Source: Candidatus Altimarinota bacterium
Lineage (GTDB): Bacteria; Patescibacteriota; Gracilibacteria; BD1-5; UBA2023
Direction of reading: 5' to 3'
NCBI GenBank assembly: GCA_028685185.1
Contig: JAQUEK010000001.1
Coordinates: 1-64,000, forward strand
DNA: 64,000 nt
Both the position numbers and the translations under genes were made by a program. Shown in pieces: positions 1 through 8,855 of the stretch. Positions within the stretch are counted from its first letter, which is position 1. Every line of letters begins with the position of its first letter. Under the pieces are notes generated by a model, which did not search any database, was not told the DNA's origin, and saw only the letters and a program-made list of their open reading frames with translations.

Positions 1-113
1 GACAATTATCTATTTTTCAGATGATAATTATATTATGATATTTTCAAAATCTTAAGCTTTCAAAAATTCACTAAATTTATACATCTGAGTAGAAAGTTGC
101 CTGAGTCATTATA

Positions 114-755
114 TTGGACCCTGTCAAAAGTTATAATACTCTTGTGAAAGATATAAACAAAGCATCGGATAATCTAAGATGAGAAATTCTTGCTAGTACT
201 ATTCCTTGAAAACTTTTAAAAGAAGAAGAAAAAGAAATAAATGAGTTCACAAAACAAATGTGGCAAGAATTATTCCCAGAAACTTCAGTTTCAAAATTCG
301 TCAAAAAAAATAGCAATAAGACTGAATTAGAAGATTATCAAAAAATATTAATAGCACCCTGAGAATGAATTGAAATCGCTCTAAGATGATTAGCTTCTAT
401 TATAAATCCAGAAACATACAAAGAATTTTGAAGTGCCTTAACAACAATAAATCAAATTGATAAAAATGATATGAGAGATATGACAAGATTCTTAAAACAA
501 TCATTTATAGAACTTAGTAATACTGATAAAGTACATCATGCTCTTGTTTTACTAGCAAGTATATTATTTATCTTTTGATGATATTCCAAAATATCCAGTA
601 TGATTAATGGATTCAAATGATCCGCAAGAGTAAAAAATATAATGCAATCAATGATAACTCTAAAAAATGCTCATTATACATCAAATGGTGCTACTATGTT
701 ACCAATATTTGCTGTATCCTGAATGCATTTAAGATATATTAATGAGATTAAATAA
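114..755 (+). CDS. Hypothetical membrane-type protein, possibly 5'-truncated
   Basis: An open frame of about 213 residues that uses TGA as Gly several times and ends in TAA. No ATG lies near its beginning. A TAG at 90-92 closes the frame upstream, so the start is either the TTG at 114 or an internal ATG near 258, or the 5' end has been lost. The N-terminal half is charged (a KEEEKEINEF stretch). A hydrophobic segment near residues 140-155 (ALVLLASILFIFGGY) could be a membrane helix. I do not recognise a family. The 12 bases around the putative start recur at 1706-1717, which may mean that the upstream part was removed by rearrangement. Confidence 0.5.
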
Positions 756-1038
756 TTATTAGATCCCAATTTCATCTAAATTATAAATAACCTCAGTTCT
801 AACTTCCTCCAACACTTGGAGCCAATTAAAAAAAAGTAAAAAAATATTACCGGAAACGGTAATATTTTTTTTGGTTTTAACTTTTAATAAAGTTATTCTG
901 ATTTATGATTGGTTAATCCAGATCTCTACTAGAGACATATAATTTTCAGTAATTTTTCATAATTTAAGATTTTGAAAAACTACTAATATAATTATATTAT
1001 AAAAAATAGTTAATTATCTAAAATCATTATTTACCTAT
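756..1038. other. Intergenic region with terminator
   Basis: AT-rich spacer between the first ORF and the CYTH gene. It contains one clear terminator hairpin (836-874). I see no open frame of useful length on either strand. The promoter of the CYTH gene probably lies at 950-1030, but no convincing -35/-10 pair stands out. Confidence 0.5.
836..874 (+). terminator. Intrinsic terminator
   Basis: Perfect stem of AAATATTACCG and its complement closed by a GAAA tetraloop and followed by a run of eight T. An A-run precedes it, so it could also work on the minus strand. It lies 80 bases after the first ORF. Confidence 0.85.
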
Positions 1039-1524
1039 ATGATAGAAAAAGAAGTCAATTTGAAAATCAATGATTATAATTGATTGGTAAATTATCTTAA
1101 TAATTTATGAGTAGCTAATAAAACAAGAGTTGCATTTCATTATTTTAACAAAAAGGATTCTGGATTTTTTACTAGAATTGAAGAAAAACAGGATTGATTA
1201 TTCATTACACTAAAATCTCTTATTAATAAAGATGAGCCAGTGAAAATCAGAAAAGAGATTACAACACAAATCTATGATCTGGAAGCTTTCATAGATATAT
1301 TTCAATCTATGTGAATGATGTATTCATGAAGGAAATCCAAAATTAGGACCGAATATATTATAGATGATCTGATAATAGATTTAGATGATTGGTATACTGA
1401 GAAATTTGATGAATTCATTGAAAGTAGACTGGAGATAGAATGAACCAATGTTGAGAAAATATTATGATTCGCGGATAAAATAAAGGGGTTTGCTTCTATA
1501 ACAACAGAAGACTTAAAGAAATAA
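1039..1524 (+). CDS. CYTH domain protein (class IV adenylate cyclase / triphosphatase type)
   Basis: 161 residues from ATG to TAA with several TGA-Gly codons. The N-terminus MIEKEVNLKI resembles the ExExK start of CYTH proteins. The middle carries a basic strand (KTRVAFHYF). The C-terminal half, IDDLIIDLDDWYTEKFDEFIESRLEIEG, follows the family pattern of an acidic strand that binds metal and then an E-x-E-G strand. Known CYTH enzymes are class IV adenylate cyclases, thiamine triphosphatases and inorganic triphosphatases, with a tunnel fold binding a triphosphate and divalent metal. The substrate here cannot be told from sequence. The gene stands alone between a terminator and a long intergenic region. 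Confidence 0.72.
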
Positions 1525-1801
1525 TATATTAAATATATGAATTTTAAATTAATACAAATTTCCACTATAATCTCTGGAATCATCTATTAAATCAGCCTGG
1601 TATTTAAAAATTCATGACTCAATTCAATCAATAAATAGAGTAATCATTGCAGTTTTCTCCTGAATATTAAAAATATAAGTAAAATAAGGAACAAGCCAGG
1701 AGAAGTGGACCCTGTCACAACGGAGTGAGTCAAAAAAATAAAACAAAAAAAATCATCAAAAAATCTATCTAAAATAATAAAGTATATGTGAAAAAGATCA
1801 T

Positions 1802-1830
1802 AATTAACACGAACTGTTAATTATTTTTTT
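1802..1830 (+). terminator. Hairpin terminator
   Basis: AATTAACA and its exact complement separated by CGAAC, followed by a run of T. Orientation fits the plus strand, although the nearest plus gene ends about 280 bases upstream. Confidence 0.7.
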
Positions 1831-1861
1831 TGCAAAAAATTAAGAATTAGAATTAATAATA

Positions 1862-1977
1862 AGGATTCGTTCTTCCCCGTTCGCTATCGCTCACTGCCAG
1901 AGACGGGTCAGGGCCGGAAGCCAAATCTTTGGCTTCCTAAAATCACTGCCATGATTTTACCCTTCTATTCGAATCCG
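1862..1977. repeat. Nested inverted-repeat element, GC-rich
   Basis: The block is bounded by GGATTCG (1862-1868) and CGAATCC (1970-1976). Inside are a 22-base near-perfect palindrome (GGAAGCCAAA/TTTGGCTTCC) and a second hairpin (AAAATCA/TGATTTT). GC content is clearly above the surrounding sequence. It could be a structured RNA or a small palindromic repeat element. I cannot assign it to a known family. Confidence 0.55.
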
Positions 1978-1981
1978 TATA

Positions 1982-2012
1982 AAAAAGATTCCTTTTTCAA
2001 GGAATCTTTCTG
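1982..2012 (-). terminator. Terminator of tRNA-Gln
   Basis: Inverted repeat AAAGATTCC/GGAATCTTT with a short loop. Read on the minus strand it ends in a run of six T directly downstream of the tRNA 3' end. Confidence 0.8.
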
Positions 2013-2028
2013 TTTTTTCTAGCAAAAT

Positions 2029-2102
2029 TGGCTGGGGATGAGGGATTCGAACCCCCGATAGCGGATTCAGAGTCCACTGCCTTACCACTTGGCGAATCCC
2101 CA
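2029..2102 (-). tRNA. tRNA-Gln (anticodon CUG)
   Basis: A complete cloverleaf on the minus strand. The acceptor TGGGGAT pairs with ATCCCCA, the unusual U1-A72 pair typical of bacterial tRNA-Gln. The D arm contains GCCAAGTGGTAAGGC, the anticodon stem is GTGGA/TCCGC around loop CTCTGAA, and the T loop is TTCGAAT. The discriminator is G and CCA is encoded. Anticodon CTG reads CAG. Confidence 0.95.
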
Positions 2103-2230
2103 ATAAGATTTGCCTTAGTATTTTATAAAAAAATTTTAAAATGCAAATTGATTTGATTTTAATTTTAGATAGGTAAAATATATTGCAGATTTGAAACGAA
2201 TCTTAAGCTTAATTCTTAAAACGGGTCTTT

Positions 2231-2539
2231 ATGGTGATTATTGTTAAGATCATCTATATGTTATGCCTTGCTGCATCTTGAATCCTTGTCATAAAATACA
2301 GGAAAATAGTATATGAATGGACTTGAAGGATCGTCTGGGCGGAAAAATTCCTATGAAGCTGATGAACCATCATATTCATAATCCTGATGTGACTTCTTCT
2401 TATATTCCTAAGTGTCACTTACCCATTCTGAGTATTCGATGACCTTCTGAAAAAGGACGGTTCATGAATCTCTACGATAGAAAACAGCTACAACTCAGAT
2501 TCTTCTGAGACCGACAGTTCAGCTCAGGTTGGAAATTAA
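2231..2539 (+). CDS. Small membrane protein, unknown
   Basis: 102 residues, ATG to TAA. Two hydrophobic segments can be seen: residues 1-17 (MVIIVKIIYMLCLAASG) and about 37-58 (GTIIFIILMGLLLIFLSVTYPF). They are followed by a Ser/Asp-rich tail (NSYNSDSSETDSSAQVGN). It sits 22 bases ahead of the S41 protease gene on the same strand and is probably co-transcribed with it. No family recognised; an envelope-associated role is only inferred from the helices and the neighbour. Confidence 0.6.
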
Positions 2540-2561
2540 TTTATTTGATTATAAGAGAAAA

Positions 2562-4121
2562 ATGAAAAGAAATATAAAATTGGTACTTATTATAGTGATA
2601 TCATTGTTTTTTGTGAATCTAGGACAAGTCGACGCAAGCTCATGAGATTATCTCGATAGAGCAAGATATTCTAAAAACCAGATCAACAGCGCACTGACTG
2701 TAAAGTGACTTTTTCAGCTTTACTATAATATCATCTGAGAATGAATATCTCCAGGATATAAGTATATAAAGCTTAATTACAAGAATGTAGAGAAATGAAC
2801 AAACTTATATGATGCATTGCAGAAATGAGTTTATCTTGATCTTATAAAAAATAAGGATGTCACTATCAATCTTGATGCAAATGCCACTGAAGATATCTTC
2901 AATAAGATGCTTAATGTGAATTTCAATGAAACTTTCAAAGCTATACCTAAAAAGATATTGACCCTTTGAAAATTTCTTGATATCATGCAGGAATTGAAGG
3001 ATATAAGCCAAACTGAAGATAAAGTATCTTCAGACTCAAGTGTTTATCCTATAGAGAACGTTTCCAATTTTCCTATTTTAAACGATGTCTATCTTAAGCT
3101 TAAGGCAAACCATTATGACAGCGAGAGCTTCAAAGACGAGGATCTTATGAACTGAGCGATAAAATGAATGGCTGAAGCCACCTGAGACAAATATACGACT
3201 TATTTCCCTCCTATCGATTCCAAAGATTTCCAAGATCAGCTTTCTGGAAGTTTCGAATGAATATGAGCTCAAGTCGATATGGAAAAACCATGAATACTTA
3301 CAATAATCGCGCCGCTTCCATGATCCCCTGCTGAAGCTGCATGATTGAAATGATGAGATCGTGTCATAAAGATAGATTGAGTTGAAATAACTGAAAAGAC
3401 AACATTGCAGAATGCAATAGCGAAAATAAAATGAGTGAAATGAACTACTGTGACACTTACTGTCATAAGAAATTCCATTACCATGGATATAAAGATAGTA
3501 AGAGACAAGATCATACTTAATTATGTCAATTACAAAAAGCTTGATAATTGAGATAATTACATTCAGATTACCTTATTCTGAGTAGGTACACTCAAGGCAT
3601 TCTCATGAGTTGTCGACAGGATATCAAAGGAGAATCCTAATGGAAAAACAATAATAGATCTGAGGAATAATCCTGGATGAAGTCTTGATGAAGTTGCATG
3701 AATCTTGAATTATTTCGTTCCGAAATGACTTAGTGCAGTAAATATAAAGTATAAGAATTTTTCAACAGACATAATCTCGGTTTGAAGTAATTTCAGTTTC
3801 CTTGATAAGAAGGTTGTTGTGATGATAAATTCATGAAGTGCTTCAGCATCTGAAATCATGGCAGCTACGATTAAAGATTATATGCCGAATATGAAGATAA
3901 TCTGAGAGAAGTCATACTGAAAATGATCAGTTCAGAATCTTGACTGATATGCTGATTGATCAAGCTTCAAATATACGATCGCAAAATGGTTCAGCGGAAA
4001 AACCAAAACCTGAATAGATTGAGTCTGAATATCCCCAGATGAGATATTGAAGCTTGATGAAGCACAGTTCAAGAGCTGAACCGATAACCAGCTTAACTAT
4101 GCTAAAAACCTTTCATTTTAG
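2562..4121 (+). CDS. ctpA: Carboxyl-terminal processing protease (S41, PDZ)
   Basis: 519 residues. A signal or anchor sequence is visible at residues 1-24 (KLVLIIVISLFFVNLG). A PDZ domain follows at roughly 215-310 (GIGAQVDMEKPGILTIIAPLPGSPAEAAGLKGGDRVI). The S41 catalytic region has the Ser in INSGSASASEI near residue 427 and the Lys in GEKSYGKGSVQ near 452, the expected Ser/Lys dyad spacing. The strand IDLRNNPGGSLDE is also typical. Family members cleave exported or periplasmic proteins near their C-termini. The long N-terminal part before the PDZ is larger than in short CtpA proteins. The gene is followed after 8 bases by recX. Confidence 0.93.
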
Positions 4122-4129
4122 ATAAACCC

Positions 4130-4714
4130 ATGAAATATATCCCGAATTATACCGATCCTAAAATCCTTAAAAACTATGCGATTTGGTATTATAACCGTTA
4201 TTTCCCTTCCATATCAAAAATCAGGAAAAAGCTTATTTCAAAAAACTGAGATGGTGATCTGGTTGACAGAATCATGAATGAATTAGGAAACATCTTCAAG
4301 GAAGAGGATATAATAACAGATATAATCAAGAATCAAATATATAGATGAAAAACCATCAGATATATGAGACAGAACCTGCTTGCAAAAGAATTCAGCAAGG
4401 AACTTATAGACAAACTGATAAAGGAATATTCAGATTCAGATGAGATAGATGCGAATCAATCAAGGACAATAAGGAATAAGATAGAATTCCTTAAAGATAC
4501 GAAATCAAAAAGGATAATACTTCAGAATCTCATGAATTCATGATATTCCAAAGATCTTATAGAAGATATCATGAATGAAATCGAATTCAATGAAGAGAAT
4601 CTTCTAGGAAAAGAAATCGAAAAAATAAGGAAAACCTGAGTTTCAAAAGAAAAAATGATCAAAAAGTTATTAGGTAAATGATTCAAGTATGAAGATATAA
4701 GAAATGATATCTAA
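4130..4714 (+). CDS. recX: RecX-family regulator of RecA
   Basis: 194 residues made of short helical repeats. The N-terminus has the RecX signature order: LKNYAIWYYNRYFPSISKIRKKLISKNG corresponds to the family pattern in which an A-x-x-Y-L-helix is followed by S-x-x-E-L-x-x-K-L. A second related module ends in KKLLGKGFKYEDIRNDI. RecX binds RecA filaments and limits recombinase activity. There is no recA nearby. The gene begins 8 bases after ctpA and is followed by a weak terminator. The assignment rests on repeat pattern, so distant homologues cannot be excluded. Confidence 0.72.
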
Positions 4715-4734
4715 CCAATTTAAATCAATATAAT

Positions 4735-4768
4735 AAAAGCCCGAAAATAAAACATTTGGGCTTATTAT
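4735..4768 (+). terminator. Probable terminator after recX
   Basis: AAGCCC pairs with GGGCTT, extended imperfectly by GAAAAT/ATTT, and is followed by TATTATTAAGTTTTC. The stem is short and the T-run is broken, so it is only a moderate candidate. Confidence 0.5.
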
Positions 4769-4853
4769 TAAGTTTTCTGATACTGTTTTTATAATTACAT
4801 TGACATAATGTAAAAAAAGTTTATATATAAATTATACCAATAAGAAATCGAAA

Positions 4854-5624
4854 ATGACTAAACTTGATGAGATAAGGGAAAGAATAGCAGCAGAAAATAG
4901 TCAGATCCCTGATTTGAGCCAAAATAAGAATATTCCGACCCATTCAAAAGATGAGATAGAAGGGATAATGGACGATATTTCAAGAGCGGTTTCCGGGCAT
5001 ACCGAATGTAAGGATATCAGAATACTGGATAAAAAAGCTTCGGATAGGCTCATATCATTGAAAATAAAAGAGAACAAAAGTGACAGATATCCTGAAAACA
5101 AGAAAATTGAAGCATTATCAGTGCTATTTCTAGTCTTGATTGAGGAATCTTATGCTATCACAGAAGAAATCAAAAATTCGATACTCAATCAACTATGATT
5201 CAGCATTGCTTTACAGAACGAGATTCTAGAACAGGTGAAAAAAGATCTTCTTAATCAAGAGCTGACATGAATCCCTATACTTGAAGAGATGCCTAAGGAA
5301 TTGGAATTGGAACTAAAGGAAGATTTCATTGATATATCTGTAATTACGGATGAGAGGAGAATATTGAAGAAAAGCCACATAGAGATAAAAAGAGATAAGC
5401 TGAAAGCTGAGAAGATAAGAAAAAGAATTGCAGCTGTTTCAGAGAAGATAGATATCTTGCTTTCCAAAAAACAATCTCAGGAAGCTTTATCATTAGTGCA
5501 ATGACTTAAAGATGATTGTCCTGAAGATAGTGATGTGCTTGCATTATTAAGCAAAGTCAAAAAAGCAGTCAGAAAATCAAATCCTAAAAAAACCATAATC
5601 AAGCAGAAATATGCACAAGCTTAA
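4854..5624 (+). CDS. Unknown charged helical protein
   Basis: 256 residues with a few TGA-Gly codons, rich in Lys, Glu and Ile. No signal peptide or membrane segment. The C-terminal third (ERRILKKSHIEIKRDKLKAEKIRKRIAAVSEKIDILLSKK) looks like a long helix or coiled coil and may include a tetratricopeptide-like stretch (SQEALSLVQGLKDDCPEDSDVLALLSKV). It overlaps the next gene by 14 bases, so the two are translationally coupled. No function assigned. Confidence 0.65.
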
Positions 5625-7575
5625 TATAGATGACAAGGACATGACCGAAGAGTCCATAGGATGATCAAATAATGAACCATACGAAAACAGTCAAGAAAAA
5701 TTCAGGAGCACAAGGCCCTTGAAGCAATATTTGATATTGAAAGAGCTGATGGGCTCAGAAAATAATTCCAAAATGCTTTTATCTTCATTGATATGATATA
5801 TAGAAAATTGAGAAAAACTTGATACCTGTGTCAGGAATTTTATTACAAAAACTTTCGATATTAATTGAAGAAGTCTTTTTGATATGCTTTCAAACATAAA
5901 GGATGAATTTTCAAAGACATGCATAAATCCTCAACAAGAAGAAGAAAAGGTCCCGTATAACTGAATAAGGATGGAACAGCATATATGCTGAGTAAGGCTG
6001 AATATATCAAAAACGTGAATCGAACTTACTGATAAAGCGCGTGTAAGTAAGGTGTTTAATAATCCTGCATTGATAGAGCCTGGGATATTAGATAATCTCA
6101 TAAATCACAGATGTAAGGTTTTGGATTGTCAAAGCCTTGAAAGTGTTGATTGATGTTCCCTTCTAAATGAGCTTATTAAAAGAATATCCGATTGAACCAT
6201 CGCAAAAGTATATGAATGTATGAAAAAATGAAAAAAACCGAAAAATTTCAGAAGCATCAAAGAGCCGATAGTATTAGACCTGCCTAAACCGAAACAAACA
6301 ATAAAAGCTCCGGATTTTTCAGAATACAAAAATTGATTATGAGATGCTGAATTGACACAACAGGAGCATTTCGATAATTTCCTACAAGAAACATTAGGAC
6401 TAAAAAAGGATATTCCGAAAAAACCTATAGTTACAGTAGAATCATTAAGAAGGATTACAAAAGAAAAAGAAGCTGTAAAACCAGTTAAGAAACCAAAGAA
6501 AACTTCCTGAAATACTAAAAAACCGGAATCAAAGAAAAAACCAGTAACCCCTACTTATAATATAAGAAATTTTTTTAAATCTTGAATAGCAGAGACTTGA
6601 ATTTCAAAAAAGGTGAATATCCAGAAATTCATATCTGAAAATTACGAGAAGCTATGACTTAAAGAAAGGAAGCTTATTGAGATAAAACAGCTAATAAAGG
6701 ATTGAGTGGTTTATATTGACTGAAAAAAGGCTGCAATCTGAGATTTTATCGATTCTAAAATAGATATAAATACGGTTTCCATTGATTTTGAGGAATTCGA
6801 ACTGATAAAGAAAAACAAAGAGGAAGAGAGATTATTGAAAGAGAAAGAATCAGAGAATGACAAAAAAACAAAAATTCTCAGAAGATTCAGAAAAAAGCTT
6901 GAAAAGCTCATATCATCAAGAATACCAGTTCCCGCAGAACCTAAAAGGAAGAAAAATAAGGAGAAAAAAATCACTGTAACAGAAGATGTGAGAAATCCTG
7001 ATTCCAGAATCAAGAAAAATGAAGACGGAAAAATCCGAATACCTAGAAAGAAAAAAAGGCTATTAAAAAGAAGTGAAACAGAAAAAAAGGATCCTATCAT
7101 TGCAAAATCTCCAAAAAAAGGATTATCAAAAACTCCTAAAACAACCAGCTTCAAAGCAAAGAAATCATTAATTCAATCAAACACGGCACTACAGGGCAGT
7201 ATCGATGATATTAAATATGATAAGACTGTAGAGAAGATAAGATGATTGATAAGACAGCTTCTGGAAAAGGATAGTGAGATTGAGTGATTCTACAGAGATG
7301 AGATATTACAGAGAGCAGAGAAACTGGATTTCCTATCTCAAAACAAGGAAAATACAGATACCATAGAAAATTATGTCAAAAGCAAAAGAAAAGAGGTTGA
7401 TAATCTGATAAAAAGACCTGGAGTATTTATCAGGTTAAAGGAAAAAAGAGCAAGAGAAAGCCTTAAAAGGGAAAAAGAACAGAAAGATGCTGATGATAAA
7501 GCTAAGAGACTGATATGAAAAAAGTGACAGAAGCTATGAAAGAAGAAAAAGAGATTATTGTTCGGTGAGATCTAA
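5611..7575 (+). CDS. Large Lys-rich unknown protein
   Basis: 654 residues, starting at an ATG inside the 3' end of the preceding gene. The first 250 residues look folded and contain several Cys (KTCINPQQ, EQHICG, CKVLDCQS, GCSLLN). After that come low-complexity Lys/Pro segments (KPVKKPKKTSGNTKKPESKKKPVTP) linking a compact block near residues 320-400 (IRNFFKSGIAETGISKKVNIQKFISENYEKLGLKERKLIE) to a basic tail ending KKGQKLGKKKKRLLFGEI. Such tails often bind nucleic acid or ribosomes, but that is inference. No family recognised. Coupled expression with the upstream gene suggests a shared role. Confidence 0.65.
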
Positions 7576-7579
7576 TCTG

Positions 7580-8290
7580 TTATCGGAATAATCTATTCAT
7601 AATTCATATTGCTAGATCCTGATCTATGAAATAAGGGCTTGTTGAAATGGTTATCAAGCTGGCATTTTTCGCAAAATCAAGAATCTTGTTCCTCTTTAAC
7701 TCAAAATCGATATAATCAAGCTCCGGAGAGAAAAAATCAAGATCGAGATTAAGGATATAGTTTCCTTTGATACCAGAAACTGTGCAATTTATAAGATCAG
7801 TCTCTCATGTAATGCTGAAAACCTCGCTTATCAGTCCTGATCTGACAGCTGGTATTATATAATTTCAAACATTGAGTGTAAAATTCGTATATTCGAATAT
7901 TTTCATAAGATCTGCGTCATTTCCCGATTCAAGATATTGGGGCGGTTCTCTGGTATCATGATGCTCATCTATATGGACTAAACTCAGCGGTTCGGATATT
8001 TTTCGCTCATGGGCGAATTCATACCAAAAATAAAAGGCATGATTATGATTATCGAAAACATAGACAGGAATATCACACCAGGATATTTTCACAAAATTCT
8101 TCAATCCGAAAAATATCTTCTCATTTCAATCCTCATCAAATTCAATGAATGCTGGCTTGTCTCAAATTTCCACATCGATGAAATCCCCTTCTATGATAGA
8201 TGGGACATATATTTCCCTGTTTGCTCTCTTTCCGAAGGAAAAAGAATTGTTTCATATGGGCTTATCTATGATAAATGGATTATCGTACAT
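7580..8290 (-). CDS. UPF0489 family protein (arginase-like fold)
   Basis: 236 residues, ATG at 8290. Visible motifs are DNHNHAFYFWYE, then LVHIDEHHDTR near residue 105, then LNLDLDFFSPE. His/Asp clusters in this order are the metal-binding pattern of UPF0489 proteins, which share the ureohydrolase (arginase) fold. A characterised member, the peptide arginase OspR, converts Arg to ornithine in ribosomal peptides, but most members are uncharacterised and no precursor peptide is seen here. It overlaps guanylate kinase by 11 bases and ends just before the convergent plus-strand unknown. Likely the last gene of the alpha-macroglobulin operon. Confidence 0.78.
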
Positions 8291-8849
8291 TTTTGATTAT
8301 ATTAATTGTATCCAAAATGGCTTGCTCCAAAACATCATTTACAATGATATGGTCATAGAAATCCATATATTTCATCTCATTCTTTGCAGTTAAAATCCTT
8401 CTTTCTATAGATTCTTCCGATTCTGTTCATCGGGATTTCAACCTTTCTAAAAGCGTATCTAAAGAAGGTGGAGATATGAATATGGTCCTTATGAGAAACC
8501 TATCATCAAGTTTCTTCTTTATCTTTATTGCTCAAGCGACATCTAGCTCATATAGGATATGCTTTCATTTATCCAATATCCTGTTGAATTCCTCGAATGT
8601 CGCTCAATAATGATTATCGTGAACCAATTCATGCTCTATGAATTTTCACTCATTTATTCAGGATTCAAATTCATCCTTTGATATATGGTAATATTTCGCT
8701 CAATCGATTTCACTATTCCTGAGACTTCTGGAAGTCGTTGTTACGATTTTTTCAAAATCCAAAGTCTCATCATTAGTCAATCATGATATTATACTATCCT
8801 TTCAGACTCATGATGGTCAGGAAATTATAATCAGCAACGGTTTGTTCAT
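8280..8849 (-). CDS. gmk: Guanylate kinase
   Basis: 189 residues. Walker A is GPSGVGKDSI near residues 10-19; its two loop glycines are written as TGA. The GMP-binding region follows the family order: VTTTSRSLRNSEIDGAKYYHISKDEFE (T-x-T-x-R-x-x-R and Y-x-F-like element), then FIEHELVHDNHYGATFEEF. The lid and base-binding helices end in SRGTESEESIERRI. It phosphorylates GMP to GDP with ATP in the cytoplasm. Asp in GKDS replaces the usual Ser/Thr after Lys (GKST/GKTT), a small oddity of the P-loop. Lies 6 bases after the alpha-macroglobulin gene. Confidence 0.92.
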
Positions 8850-8855
8850 ATGTTT

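Larger units (their letters stand above)
1525..2028. other. Long intergenic region with structured GC-rich patch
   Basis: No supported gene. It holds a 12-base repeat of position 115 (1706-1717), a terminator hairpin (1802-1830), a GC-rich block of nested inverted repeats (1862-1977) and the tRNA-Gln terminator (1982-2012). Short frames here have no start site or family resemblance. Confidence 0.5.

Noticed and set aside
6711-7154. 147-residue minus-strand frame rich in Phe and Ser
   Set aside because: Complement of Lys/Glu-rich codons of the 5611-7575 gene.
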